A stretch of DNA of 64,000 nt from Acanthopleura granulata (lineage: Eukaryota; Mollusca; Polyplacophora; Chitonida; Chitonidae), in NCBI GenBank assembly GCA_016165875.1, contig JABBOT010000007.1, positions 20,853,703 to 20,917,702 of the forward strand. Direction: 5' to 3'. The position numbers and the translations under genes are program-made. This document shows, in pieces, positions 46,118 to 59,359 of this stretch. The number at the start of each line of letters is the position of its first letter. The first letter of the stretch is position 1. The notes beneath the pieces are model-generated. The model searched no databases. It was not told the origin of the DNA and saw only the letters and a list, made by a program, of their open reading frames with translations.

Positions 46118-47508
46118 ATGTCTTTGTGGAAATGGATAAGCAGAACGAACCCCGCCAAGACTCCCGGTCTACCAAATCTACACACCAGCCAGTCCATAGA
46201 AGAAGCCGACATTATTCACGCTGCCAACCATGCTGTAGATTCTGAATTAGCAGAAAATCCGAGAAAACGAAAGCGTGGAGACTACAACAACTATGATGAT
46301 GAAAATAAGAGCGAAGATTGCCCGAACTGCTGTGGAAAGTGGCATAGCACGTGCTGCCCGTAAATTCTCCTCTCAGCTAGGCCGACCTATTAATGAAAGC
46401 ACCGTGCGAAGTATGAAGTCTTCATGCTTGAAAATGCTTGAAAAAGATGAAAAAAAACCCGTCAGCGTTATCCGATCCCTCCCTAAGGCTACAACTGGTC
46501 ATCCCTTGTTAGTTGGACAGAAACTTGACGATATGGTGAAGGACTGGGTAAAAAAAGTCCGTTTTAGTGGCGGAGTGATAAATGGTCGAATTGTTATGGA
46601 GGCAGCTGAAGGCATCCTTTCAAAACCAGACAAAAGCTTCCACAGTTTGGTGGCACAGTTACTATTACGGAGACCTGAGCCCGATCCTTGCTTAAACGAA
46701 TGGGATATGTCAAGTGAAAGGGGGCAAAAGATGTGAAGAAATTGCTAGAAGACATCGGTAAAATTAAGGAAGCTTTCCTGAAGCATGTGACTGACGTCAT
46801 CGGCCAAAACAATATCCCGGATGAACTTGTCATCAACTGGGACCAGCATGGTTCCCGGGGGACATTGGACAATGACGAAGCGTGGGGATAACCAGGTCTC
46901 TATATCGGGGATCAATGATAAATGGCAAATGACAGTCCCACTTGCAGTTAGCAAAGTCGGACAACTTTTGCCACCCCAGCTCATTTACCCAGGGAAGACC
47001 GATCGTTGTCACCCCAGATCAAGTTCCCCGCTGACTGGGACGTCACTCACACGGAAACCCACTGGAGTAGAGACGAGTCCATGCTGCGGTATGTGGACGA
47101 AGTCATTATCCTGTAAGAAACAGCGGAAGACGCTAAAACTGAGACCTTGCCAGAAGTGTTTGGCAATATTTGACGTGTTCAGAGCCCTCCAGGGGGGGAA
47201 GATTTAATCGCCAAACTGAGACGAAACCATATTTATTGTGTGTTTGTACTAGCATGCTGCACCGACCGTTTCCGGCCGCTTGATCTCTCCGTCAACAAAG
47301 ATTTCAAGGATTAACTCAAAAACTGCTTCCAGGAGTGGTATGCTAATGAAGTCATGACCAACTTGAAGATAGTCATGTCGATACACGGACCGCTGTATGG
47401 CCTATTCATGCCAGCTGGATTATCAAGTGCCATGAGATAATCAGCAAGAGACAGGATTTGATCCAAGCTGGATTTATTAAAGCCGGAATCCATACAAGTA
47501 TGTTGTAA
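46118..47508 (+). pseudogene. pogo/Tigger-like DNA transposase, copy B (broken)
   Basis: Same layout as copy A, with start ATG at 46,118. The first catalytic motif is intact here (NWDQHG, about 46,836) where copy A has NGDQHG. Copy B retains about 17 extra codons before HPLLVGQKLDDMV (SVIRSLPKA region) that are lost in copy A. It has its own breaks: loss of bases near 46,632 and 46,676, a deletion in the region after YVDEVII (47,110), an extra G near 47,195, and TAA in place of the Glu of GFKDEL (47,311). LAIFDVFRA and RPLDLSVNK, with the other two Asp residues, remain. The two copies decayed partly independently. Confidence 0.85.
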
Positions 47509-47706
47509 ATATTTCTCAACGTTTGTGAACTTAATTGTGCCATTAAATTTGTAGTGCTTTGTATTGTATGATTGCCACACTTAAATAAATTATTTTACTA
47601 AAATACCCGTTTTGTCCTTTATTTTATGCCGCTCAAGTAGGCTGTACATGCTGTACTGCAGACTAATACCAGCACATAATATAATATATGTGTATATAAG
47701 CAACGT

Positions 47707-48147
47707 ATGAGTTTTGTATTCGCTGGTTTTTCATTTCACGGAAAAGTAAATACCGAGAAATCCGCGAAAGTTAGAACCGCGCGAATAAAAAGGCATTTAC
47801 TCTTCTCTGCTATTCCGCCAATGAGTGCAGGTTTCCGGTGTCTTCTCCCTAGGCTGGAACGGAATAGCATCGGCTCTGAGATTAAACCCGGTACGTTGTA
47901 CGGTGCTCCCTCGTTCCGATTCAATAAAGGAATCGGTCAACGGGACCGAATCATGGAACTCGCGAGGCGGGATTTGAGTAGAGAGAGGGGAGGAGTAACT
48001 CTGAGAGGACTAGGTAGTGAAACGATAGGCAGTGACATGTTTCTGTGCAGTACCCTGAATTTCCTACCCTCATCCTGCCTTACCTTATATAGTAAGACCG
48101 GGTTGGGTGAGATACCACCAGGTAAGGATGTGCTTCTCATCTGTTAA
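47707..48147 (+). CDS. unrecognised ORF, 146 codons (copy B)
   Basis: The longest uninterrupted frame here that I cannot assign. It starts MSFVFAGFSFHGKVNTEKSA and contains a basic central part (GIGQRDRIMELARRDLSR, GVTLRGLGSETIGSD). In copy A the upstream part has TGA and TAA stops in this frame and the C-terminus shifts, leaving 90 codons. This argues against strong constraint. It lies between the pogo-like element and the 3' end of the Ty3-like relic. It may be non-coding element sequence that happens to be open. Confidence 0.25.
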   Translation: MSFVFAGFSFHGKVNTEKSAKVRTARIKRHLLFSAIPPMSAGFRCLLPRLERNSIGSEIKPGTLYGAPSFRFNKGIGQRDRIMELARRDLSRERGGVTLRGLGSETIGSDMFLCSTLNFLPSSCLTLYSKTGLGEIPPGKDVLLIC

Positions 48148-49968
48148 CTAGCTTGTATTTACCTTTTTTCCTACATTTATTACCAGTACCCTGTCGCCAC
48201 AATGAAGAGTTGGTTCTCTTATCTTAAAGTCGTACCTCTTCTTTTGTCTCATAGAAGTCCTGTTAGCCTCTGCTAGGCCAGTTTCTGAGGGCTCAGTCTG
48301 GACCTCTTCAGAGAATGCCAATGCCTAGGTGGGCATCGATGGCCAAACGAGGGTGACGGTCAAACTTCAGATAGAATGGCGTACAAACTGTTAATTCCGT
48401 GCCTTGTAGCATTATATGCAACGTCAAACCCTTCCAGTCTGAGTTTTCTTTATCTGTTGGGTTTTCCAGCATGTTTAGCAAGGCCTGATTACACCTCTTG
48501 CACATACTCTTCCCTTCAGGGTGATATAGCGTTGTGCTGCTCCTCTCAAATCCAGTAATCTTAGACAACTCCCTGATTAAGTCAGACTCAGAGTTCCTGC
48601 ACTCGTCACCATAAAGTCGACCAGGAAACCCATAATGCACAAAATAATTATCAAACAATACTCTAGCGGTTACTCTCGCAGTTTGATTTTTGGTTGGGAT
48701 GGCTTGTGTCTACCTTGTGAAATGATCCGTTATGATCACAATACTGTCGTAAATCCCTTTGGAAGTTTCTAGAGAAAGATAAAGATTATTATCTGTTGTA
48801 ACTGCAAATCGATAGCCATAGAAGCACTCGCGAAATTTGTCGTAAACACCCTACATCAGCGCTAAAAACTTCCGCTTGTGAGATGGGTAATTTCGTTCCG
48901 CTTGTTTCAATCCTCTACTGGCATACGCAATGACACGCTCGACTTATATATCACAGCCCCGATACCTTCCCCGCTGGCACAACATGCAGAAGAAGAGGCA
49001 AATTGTTACCTGCTTAAGCCAGGACGGGTGGGGAGGTTAGAGACGTGATCAAGGCGTAAATAATACACCAGTGTTCCGGAAGCCTCACCTACATCGTGTT
49101 CTTTGTGGACTCCTCTGTTCTTTTCTGCAAGCAAATCATTCAACGTGCATGTTAAAGACAAAACGGCGGTAGTACCCCGCGGACAATAGAAACCTCCAGA
49201 GCTCATTTAAATTTCGGGGCTCTGGTCACCGTTTTAATGTCTGGATCTTATCTGGATCAGCCTGAATGCCCATATCAGGTACTTTACCTCAGTTTTGAAA
49301 AACGCACATTTGAAAGGTTTTAGTTTTGGCTTGTGTTGCTTAAGGCGAATAATAAAATATTCAAGTCGGAAGAGATGTTGCTCAGAGGTTTCTGAAAAGA
49401 CGATAATGTCACCAATATATTCCAAACATTCTTAGGATAGAGACCACATGAGCATTTCTCATTTGTCTTTGAAAAGTAAATGTGGCGTTCCTCAGCCCAA
49501 ACTGCATACGACTGAACTCATAAAACCCCAAAGGACCCACAGAAAATGCAGTTTTAAATTTGTCTTCCTCTGTAACCTCCATCTGCCAATAACCGCACCG
49601 AAGGTCTAAAGAGTCTTGGGAGATGATACTAGACAAACGATTTAACAGTTCCCAATGTTCCTGCTCCAGTGTAAGTTTGTCACCAAGGTTGAACTATAAC
49701 TCAGCGTTCCGAGAATGAAGTGTTAATTTAGATTGGTTTGAAACACAAGGGGAAACAAAGGAAAAAATCATGAAGAGCACTCAGGTCGCTTTTAGGTGGA
49801 AGTCTTATGGTTTTAAGGGAGATATTACAAATAATATGGTCCGCTATGAGCTGGACTATAGCCTCGAGGTGAGCCGGACTTTCAGCCTCAGAACCTACCT
49901 GTATGGATGCTTGTTGCACCCTTTTCGTCTTACCTTTAAGTCGGCCCACGTCTAGTAACTCCTTTTCC

Positions 49969-49978
49969 GCCGCCCTAA
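49969..49978. repeat. target-site duplication, left side of the SINE
   Basis: GCCGCCCTAA, repeated at 50,294-50,303. Copy A has the sequence once (TTTTCCGCCGCCCTAAAGGTC, about 30,090-30,110), which defines the empty site. Confidence 0.9.
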
Positions 49979-50293
49979 GGAATGAATGCTTATTGTTTAA
50001 CGCCCTACTCAAGAATATTTTACTTATACGAAGGCGGTGTCTCCTTGGTGCAGGACGGATTTCCACCGTATCTTTTATCTGGTGCTGCCTCACCGAGACG
50101 ACTTGCCGAAGACACCCAACAAGCCCCCTCACCCAGTCACATTATACTGACACCGGGCCGACCAATCCTAGCGCCTAGTAAGCAGAATGTACCATTTTTT
50201 AAAGTCTTTGGTATGACCCGACCCAGGTTTGAACCCAAATCTCCCCGTCCGAAAGCGGACGCCCAACCAACTGCGCTATCCGGGCGGGTCCCT
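49979..50293 (-). mobile_element. tRNA-headed SINE insertion present only in copy B
   Basis: About 315 bp between 10-bp target-site duplications. On the minus strand the head starts near 50,293 with an A-box-like TAGCGCAGTTGG (50,278-50,267) and a B-box-like GGGTTCAAACC (50,236-50,226). A body follows, and the shared SINE 3' part ends in GTTAAACAATAAGCATTCATT. The tRNA-like boxes make Pol III transcription plausible. The empty site in copy A proves this insertion is younger than the A/B split. Confidence 0.9.
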
Positions 50294-50303
50294 GCCGCCC
50301 TAA
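50294..50303. repeat. target-site duplication, right side of the SINE
   Basis: GCCGCCCTAA, identical to 49,969-49,978. Confidence 0.9.
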
Positions 50304-50815
50304 AGGTCAATGTCTAGTAACTCCTACTCCACCCATCTAACCTCTCGCAATAACTCATTGTATTGAACATCTTAGTCAAACTTCTGGCGAATGCCAGACT
50401 TTAGAACCTTACTATTCAAACCCATCTAGAATTCATTCCTCAACATTCGCAACATCTGTTTCTCATCAAGGGGTGCTTTTTGTTTAGCTTGTTGGAAGAT
50501 AGAGACGCGTTTCGCTCTTCTTCAACATAAAAGGACTGACTCTAACAAACACTCACCCACAGTTACAGAGGTTACTTCTTGGCAATAGAGGCATCTTTCC
50601 CCAATTGAAAACATACCCTGGAGGCTTCACCTCGCAACGACTTCAGAACAGCATGTAAGATTGCTTTATGCGAGTAAGCATTTTCCTTCAAGAGACCATT
50701 AATCTCAAATTTCCACAACTCGGAGCAGCTTTCTGGCTTAGGCACTGGCTCTAACCCTGAGAAAACAGACATCCGGGAAGACTGGAAAGGGTTGTCAATC
50801 GTAGGCTAAGGAGAG

Positions 50816-53800
50816 TTATGAGGGGAAGTGACAAACGGAATGTTCCACGTAGCTGAAGAAGAAGCGATCATCGAATCATCTCCCCTCTAGTGGAAAGACC
50901 CTGCATTTACCGGTTCGATTCAAATAATCCACCATTTTGCTTTCTTCAGCTGCCATTAACTGTTCCGGGGGGTGGATTCCGACGGATCATCCAAGAGACT
51001 ACTTGTGGTAACCGCGAGAACCTACAAAACAAGATCTATGGTCGAAGCAGAGAAGGATCAAATTACTAACGGGTTGGAGGTTTAGTACACAGCATGGGGT
51101 TAGATCAACTGTAGCAATCCCCCTCCCCCCGAAGAAAAGTCAAAATAATGTCAAAATGTCAGGTCATTTCGTCAGTTCACGCTCACACCTGCACACCACA
51201 ATCAAAATATTTATTACTTCGCTACTTAACCCGAAACCAAACACTAAATGCAAGCTGAAATCCTATGAAACCAACCGCTAAGTTCGCTTAAACTACAATT
51301 TACACAACGTTCTGTCAAAGGAATCCAACGTTGGTGAACGTGTCAATCACGTACTATCCGCTACACAACTAATCAGCATCCAGATTCACATGTGCATTGT
51401 CTATCATAAATGCGCATAAAATATCCTCCATGTAATATGTCACAAAACTGGTGCGTCCAGAACTCAAAGATTTCATGCATTACGCCGCGAAATCGCGTGG
51501 TATGGAAAAAGAAGTTACAATAGCAGGAAGAGCAACTTGTCACACATACAATACATACTGTGGCGAATTCATAAAGGTGTTTAAACTCCCTTATCTTTTA
51601 CACGGGCTAATTGTCTAAAGTCAGCTAAATGACTGTCTAAGAGGTAAATCAGGAGCTCAGATGATCGGTTCATTAGCTGTGCGCGTATGACGTCAGCCGT
51701 TTTATTGTTTGGTACTAGACTATGACGTACTAAGTCGGAAGTAATTGTAATACCAATGTATTAACAGGGTGACGAGAAATAGCAAAGCATGAAGCGACCA
51801 CATGTTCTTAGTTGAAACATGGAGTTAGCAGTTCATGTGAAACAAAATCCTTACCTTTAAAATCCTTTTTAATGAACCAATAGAAAATCGGGTGAAACTT
51901 TGTCTTCAGATTTCTCCAGGGGGGTATTTTTTTTATTTTCTGAAACACCCGTAGGCCCATCCCAGGGGCAAGGCGTATCCATTCCTCTTTATCAGTACCT
52001 CCTTATCGAACTAAAAATTGCCAAGGCAGCCATGTCAGCACCGCCCTGCACGACACCCCCCCCCCACGTAAAATACTTACTTGGAAAGATAATGACCCCT
52101 CACCAACTATTAACCATTCTTTTGTTATTTTGAATCATGGATTAAGTTTAAATTTGTTCGCATGTTTGTGTTAAAACAACTTAATGAACTCGGTCCATAT
52201 CTTTTGTCAATTAACCTGGTTACATAGAGATTAGGGGGAAATATCTAAATGGGAAACTGTTTGTAATGAGAATTGTCCATAAGGAGAAATGTCCAACAGG
52301 TTAAAAAAGCCTGGATCCGGCGCACATACATATTGCTTGGTGCTGCAGGGTTTATCACGATTGCTTGAATACCTTTTAGCCCCCAACTATACTGCAGAGT
52401 TGAAAAACGGTATGCCGACGGCCAGAAATGGTCCTAGATATTTATTCCAATAAATAAAAAGAAAACATCCAGAAGAACAACCACCTTTCTCCGGAAGTAC
52501 ATCGAATCAACTTATAAGTAAAGTTATTCCGTTTGATAAACGTCAAATGGAAAGGCCAGATCTCTTGGAAGCTGCTTGGAAGTAGACTTAGAAATAAACT
52601 TATCCCCCGGGGAAAACATCAGGTGAACTAAGCAGCCCTATTAGCCCCCGCTGGATTATATCTAAAAGAACATCCTCCTGTACATAAAACCAACGCGTTC
52701 CATCGTACCGGAAAAACAATGGATCCTTACGTGTAATTGTATTATGTTTTAATACTCTTTCGAAACAGTGGCCACCGTTAACCGATTTACGTTCTTTCTA
52801 GTTCGGTCTATCGCCAAACCGGACTCGGCTCCATACCAAAATAGAGCAGGTACATGTAACACGTGAAACTAGATTCTAGTCGTATTTGGGTAATAAGTTG
52901 GGTTAACTAAAACGCTGGGGACAGAAGGACAGATCACCAGATGGTTGATATGTTCGGTTTGACTGACAGTTCGATTTGTAGTGCCTACCGAAACAGGTAG
53001 TCCATAAATACTTGAATCGACAGTTATGACACAGACATTTCCCACGCTCATTATTGGAAAATCATATGCTATCTGGATCACTGCTTATGTAACTACTCCC
53101 CGATCGGAAGATCTGGAGCGAATCTTTGGTCAGGTCATACCCCAAAAAATTGAAAATGGTAGTTGTAGCTGTCTCGCTTGGCACTCAGGAATGAGACGTT
53201 AATTCAAGGAAACGTGACTGGTAGGCCAGGTGTCTGTACAATTTGACTGGGTGGTATGCCATGTCTGTTGACTTCGGCAAAATGTTCCAGTGGCGGCAGC
53301 ACGATGTATAACAAGCCTACAAAAGCAGCGCCCTGGACTGTTTTGAGGAGCCCTTGGAGAGGCAGACAGTAGCATCAAAGAAAACTCTATGTTGATGAGG
53401 GCCCAAGAATTTTCAGGGTGCAGTCACTGCCGCCTGCAAAACTAGTCAGATCTTCAGACTCAATCGCGGGAAACAGCTAGCCACAAATCGTGTGCATATC
53501 ATGTATTGTCAAACCTGAATACAATGCTCTGGGAATTTTGACAGATAAACACTCATAACATTAAGAAATGAGAGGGCCCATGCCTGTGTATCTGAGATAC
53601 TTCTAAAAATACATGGGCACGCGGACCTGGCCTTAAGATTCCAATAGGAGGATAAAAACATCTGTATTAAGGTGTTCGCATCAGCAAGCCTGTCACTGTT
53701 GTCTTTTACCAATGGTGCCAAGTTCACACATTCACTTAGCCACTTTTTTCTTAAAGTAAATGCGGAGCGCAGCTATCCCCGCCATCCGAGTGAAACTGGG

Positions 53801-55404
53801 TGTAGAAACGCCTTCATGGTCACTAAAAGTGTTATCGCTGACGCGTATGAACGCAAGTTGGGGTTTGATTTTAATTTGATATTGTGGATGTTGGAAAGGC
53901 AGAATAAACTCATCGGCTTGTTGCATTTGTATGTCAACAGCTTATACAAACACCAAGAGAAAAGATTTTACGTGCTGGGTTCTGCCGGTTACGTGAAAAG
54001 AAAATAAACAACCGTGCAGCGAGATGATCTGGCTTATGAAAAAGAAACGAAGACAAAACTGAATAAAAGCCCTTACATATTACTAACTTATTTACAATGA
54101 GGGAGGACGAGCGGCTGGGCTGGATACAGTGGACAACGGCGATGGTCTCAGGGCAGCATTGGTTTTGACAACAGTCTTGAGAGACAAATGCCCAAATTAC
54201 CAACCTCATGCACAGGGCGTGCACACCGAGAATTGTCTAAGTAACAAAATGACATTTGTCAACAATAGACACAAGTGAAATAAGGATAAATAAGGCATAA
54301 TCGAGCTTGCCATAATCCGTTCACATGAACTTGATTTACTTATCTAATTTGTTCTATTGGTGTATTTTTACTCGTACTCAAGAATACATTGAGTTTGACA
54401 AGTGGGGCGGAAATATAACATGTCTCTTTCATAAGCTTCGTTCAGATTATGGGCTATGTTCTTTTTTAATTCAACCAGTTGAATTTGACATGTCAGTGCG
54501 GTTTTGGGCGCAGCGGATTAAACCACTGCATGAGTGGAAAAGGACGTAAATAGGAAAAGCTAGGTTAGCCGCACGGGGAGTAGTGTCATTTAAAATAGTT
54601 TGCCTTTTTTGGTTCATGTAGTTCCTCTCGGGAAGCGAGAGTAAAGCTCAAACCAGCGATCTGAACATACATGTACCCTGTGCGCCTTCTGAAGGAAAGA
54701 GTCTTAGACCAAAGAATTAGCAAGAGGTTTGTCACTGGGTGAAGTAAAACGGCAACTTTATCAGAGCTCATTTATCTTTACTCGGCAAGTTATTTTCTGG
54801 GTTGTTAACAAATGGCAACAAGTTATCACGAAGATCTTGATCAAACTGATTTTTTGTCGTGGGGAAAGATTTCAGGAAATTCTTGGCGATAACTCTGCAG
54901 TTGTCCATCAAGCAAATGTCACTGCGAGATGTTAATATTTTTGATAAGGCAGACAATATTTGACACGGGATTGTTGTCTTGCATACCAGGTGTTTTCCCG
55001 TTATCACACACATAATCTCGGTAAACTATCACCGATAAATTCCAAGGCTTAAATAAATGAGCTCAGTAGCGGGATGACGCTTATACAGGAGATATGGTTT
55101 GACACAAGTCTTTCCTTCAATCTTTAATGTATCTTCATGTGAGACATCTGGCACGACACATTAAAAGGAACATAAAATGGAATGCTTGGCTGTCTCAATA
55201 ATACACAGAGAGAGACAAAATGAATGATTTTAGATATGTGGGTGTATTTTTTCCAAAGCAAATTCCACCTTATATACTTTACAGATTATTTTGCCTTCTT
55301 ACGTTGACTTTACAACACAGCTCTAGACCGTTCCAATTTTATAATTGCTTCAAGAAAAGACCCAAGCTTAACCGTCAGGTTAACATTACAAATGTTGTAT
55401 CTAG
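50816..55404. other. unrecognised stretch (copy B)
   Basis: Counterpart of 30,621-35,225. No gene is recognised. It contains the C-run at about 52,053-52,066 and the short SINE relic at about 54,354-54,409. Confidence 0.35.
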
Positions 55405-55631
55405 TAATTTATTTGTTTGCTTGGTGTTTTACGCCGTACTCAAGAATATTTCACATGTACGACGGCGGTCAGCATTATGGTGGGAGAAAACTGGTCCGGA
55501 GGAACCCACGACCATCCGTAATCTGTCGGACATTCAAACGTAGGGTTGGAGAGGAAGCCAGCTTGAGCTGGTCTTGAACTCACAGAGACCGCATGCTACT
55601 GGGAAGCTACTGGGTCATGGCACTGCTCTAC
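55405..55631 (-). mobile_element. tRNA-headed SINE (copy B)
   Basis: Counterpart of 35,226-35,452, with GGTGTTTTACGCCGTACTCA and the same head. Nearly identical to copy A. Confidence 0.8.
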
Positions 55632-58204
55632 AAATGTTGTATTACATATAAATCCTGCTTAGTGTTTACCAATGCAAACACTCACTGAAAAGAACAAGTC
55701 GTGACATTGGCTATAGAGGTCGCTTGTTTGAATCTAGAGCTCACCGCTTCAAATCCAAAAGTCACGGAGTTGCACAAGTAACACGTGCGAGGAAAAGGTG
55801 TGTCCGCTTTACTTCACCACTAACCATGACTGCCATCCTAAAAGAGAAATATTCCCGAGTACAGTGTAAAACATCAGAAAAACTGGAAAAAGCAAGGAAT
55901 TATTCATACATATAATAATTTAATTTGATCTGCCCTGGTCTGGTTTAGTGTGTTCGAGTGATAGTTTGCGCCGTCATTTGCTTTGTTGTCAATATTTTAT
56001 TCCTAATAAAAAGAATAATCCGTTCTCCAGACCGATTATTAGGCTAAACACCGCTGTTTAGATAACTAATACCCCATATATTTCACAACATGCATACATA
56101 CAGAGAGCTAAAAAGTTAACCACGAAGACACTAAGATAAATTCAATACATGTAACTAAACAGCACAAACAAAGCAGTGCTACTTCCACGCAGTATAAAGA
56201 TCAAATACAAACAATAACAAAATATAGTTTCTTACGGAGATTATAGCAGACCACAGTCCGTGGAATCACAACGAGTCTAAAAGGCAAGTTTCAGTCCAAA
56301 CAAACATGAAAGACCACAGCGGTCTATCGATGCACACTTTCAGTCAAAACCGAGCTGCATTGCTTTGTAGCATTTTTGTGTTTGTTTAAATGTTTAGTGT
56401 GAACAGCGTACCGTATCACATTACTTCGTCTACCATGACCATGTCATTATACCATGATTTTCGGGCAATTTGAATTGTTGCTGTTGTCACATGTTTTTTT
56501 TTCGGACACTGCAGACTCCGTACTTCAATTTCGTGAAAGTATCTATGGGATATCATTCAACAGTCATGGACTATTGACATGGATCATAAAATGTAATTTT
56601 TGTGCAATATTTGTTTACAAATTTCATGGTTTTCGAGATACTTAGTTGTTCTTATTACATAGGAATCCTTTAACTGTTTGTCGATTTAAACGTGTTCTTG
56701 CGACAAGTACCATATGGAAGCAATACTGTCGCAATTTCTTTTTGTTTTCAGTATAAATAGGATATGTTTTTGAGATGTTGCGGTACAATTACGCCATGCT
56801 ACATGTAACTGTAAAACTACGGCAACAACTGTCATTTTGTTTTCCAACTTCTGGCATTTCTACTGGCAGTTCCTAATCATACAATTTGAAAGACATCACA
56901 TAACACTGCTAATTCAGAAATTGCAATGACTAGATACTGGTGGTAAAGGTACAAATTCCTCATAGAAGGTGTAAAAAAGTAATCTAGAGTGTTACTTCAG
57001 TTAAAAGGTGGTATATGACAAACCCCCTGAGACGAACGGAACTACACATACCAGGAATGTAAAAAAAAAAATAGTACCAATATACGCTGTTTCAGTGGCG
57101 TGTTAAAATAGTAACTGCTTTGGTGGCAAAATGTAGCTTTCAAGTATGTTTTATACAATAGTACCGACAGTCACGGGTCAAGAATGGTATGGATTGCGTG
57201 ATTTCGTAAGTAGCTAGCTGATCAGATCTACACCTCTGCATATGGCAATCCGGAGCACACTATTCATTTCGGAACGTCATAACCCTCTTTATTGGACAGA
57301 AAATATCATAACACCCATGATATTTCATGACAGGGAAGCATGATCTTCAGGAAAATATATTTTGAACTTGTTCAATGGATTTGAAAACGGTAAGTGCTGA
57401 CGAAATCTGGATCCGTCGAACAACTAACGGTCAGTATATATGACTTACAATGGACATGAAGTACTTCTACTCTCTTTAGTGTCTAAAAAGTAACATTTAT
57501 AACGAGATGAAGGCGTTATTGTGACGCACATTTTGTCTGAGAAAGAATGGGTACTTACAAATGGTACGCCATCATTCGAAAACCTAAAAGGCCGAAGGTT
57601 CATGGGAAAACGAATGAGGTTCAAATTGAAATTTTAGCTGACAGGTCACAAGAAGTAACAGATTATCACAACAGATACAGTTCTTACTTAACATTGTATC
57701 GTGTGCGTCTGTATCAGATTAGTGATATCGTGTATGACTCAGGTGTAGTCTTCTGACTCGGCTTCCCACTTTATTGATTTTAGGCTGAATGTATCTGACA
57801 GGGTGTGGCTGTTTCCGGAAAGGTCTTTTGGGTTTCGTTAGAATGTAAGCGTTACGCTGCCATCTGGGTAATATGCTGTTGAGTACACCGTAAGACGCCA
57901 GTCATACAGAGAGTAACGGGGATTAAAAATCATAATTCATATGTTTGTTTTAGTCATTTTTCAACCCCACCCTCAAATACATCAATGTTTTTCATGCAGC
58001 CAACTACATTGAAAATTAATGATGACAATTTCAAGCCATTAATGCATTCATGCAATTACAAGCAACGGAACTGCGATAGAATTACAGATGTAAGTGTAGT
58101 TTTGAACAGTTTTGGGTAAATACTCCACTTTTTTACATTGGCTCTGGTATATTTAATGTCAGAGTAGCCAGATGACGCCCTGGGCTTGAGTTACTCGATG
58201 CGCT
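55632..58204. other. unrecognised stretch (copy B)
   Basis: Counterpart of 35,453-38,059. It includes a 69-codon open frame at 57,547-57,756, closed by a stop in copy A, and a 30-bp deletion near 57,360. Confidence 0.35.
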
Positions 58205-58345
58205 GTTTTACAGCATACTCAAGAATACTTAATTTATACCATGGCAGAAAGAATTATGGTAGGAGGAAACGGATGTCCTAGGGGGTCACAGAACCAGCCA
58301 GAGGTTACTGGCAGACCTTCCCAGGTACGGCTGGAAAGATAATCA
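58205..58345 (-). mobile_element. degenerate SINE relic (copy B)
   Basis: Counterpart of 38,060-38,205 (TTTTACAGCATACTCAAGAA; GCAGACCTTCCCAGGTACGG). Confidence 0.7.
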
Positions 58346-59359
58346 TGAAAAAAAAATAGAATACATTGTTAAAGCTGCGCTCCATGGGAGGCAACTCTCT
58401 AAATTTATAAAGAACGATTTGCTCAGAAGAGTTGTTCCCCTGTCTTTGTCGACTAAGCTCAGAACAATAATACCGGCATGCTACTTTTTTCCAATCCTCT
58501 TATTAAAAAACTAAAAAAAGTAATTGATGCAGCCGGACACTAAAATGATTAGTTATTTAAACCATTTCCAGATATTAATAAAATAGCCTTTATCTTAACA
58601 GCGGAACTAATTCCCTAAAAATACTTCAGCATTTTAGATAATCGCTGTGAACAGTGATGAAGATGTAGATTATTTTTAGACAATCTAGTGTTGTACAAAT
58701 CATTTTGGCATTGTACTAACCATTATCATCAATCATAAGAGATTTAGACTAAAGTGTCATTACTTTTAATACATTGTGTCTGTCCCATTGCGACTGGCTA
58801 GGCAACAGATTCGAAGAAGTCTGGTGTTTAGTTTCCGTAGACGGTAAACTAAGGCTGAATGAGGCTCTTGCAAGCGACGGCTGAGTTTTTATTGAAATAT
58901 ATTTATTACTTTTCCTTCTGTGCTACCATGTGTTACCAAACAGTTCATAGTGCATGGAATTCTATATATAAACCATGTACAGATTTCATTCACTTGCGTT
59001 ATTATAAATAATATAATTTTACATGTAAACCACGATTCGTCCTAGTCGTTAACAAATGCAAAGTTTAAAAGCATCAACTGTTACCTGATATTAAAGTGCC
59101 TTTTCACAGTCCAAGTTAAGTGGCAATTGACAAACACTTAGATACCGTGCAGTACAGACAAGACTCTCGTCAAGATATGGACTAACAGTTCCAAGGTTAG
59201 GGTTTTGATATCTTATCAGCAGATGTTAATTATATCATATACTCGGTGTCATGTTAATACGTGTTGAAAGCCTCAATCAGTCCTAGTGATTCCAAGTCAA
59301 ACGTTGCAATCAGAATGTTATTGTTCTGTATGTATGTCTAATGTTCATCTTGCTTACAG
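58346..59359. other. unrecognised stretch (copy B)
   Basis: No gene is recognised. It ends in the acceptor-like CATCTTGCTTACAG. Confidence 0.35.

Larger units (their letters stand above)
48185..50815 (-). mobile_element. Ty3/gypsy-like relic, copy B
   Basis: Same minus-strand relic as 27,545-30,620 in copy A. Integrase: HYGFPGRLYGDE, then TLYHPEGKSMCKRCNQALL (third catalytic Glu replaced by Lys) and FDRHPRLAIDAHLGIGI (48,658-48,308). RT: LDLRCGYWQMEVTEEDKF (49,600) and the inactive YIGDIIVF (49,420). Gag: MSVFSGLEPVPKPES (50,772). Relative to copy A the protease region is deleted and a SINE is inserted. The RNase H-integrase junction deletion is shared. Confidence 0.8.

Noticed and set aside
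50226..50278. Functional tRNA gene
   Set aside because: A- and B-box-like motifs are present, but no cloverleaf is supported and the segment is the head of a SINE with tail and target-site duplication.
37407..57756. 69-codon frame at 57,547 as a gene
   Set aside because: Closed by a TAG in copy A, with no motif and no splice support.
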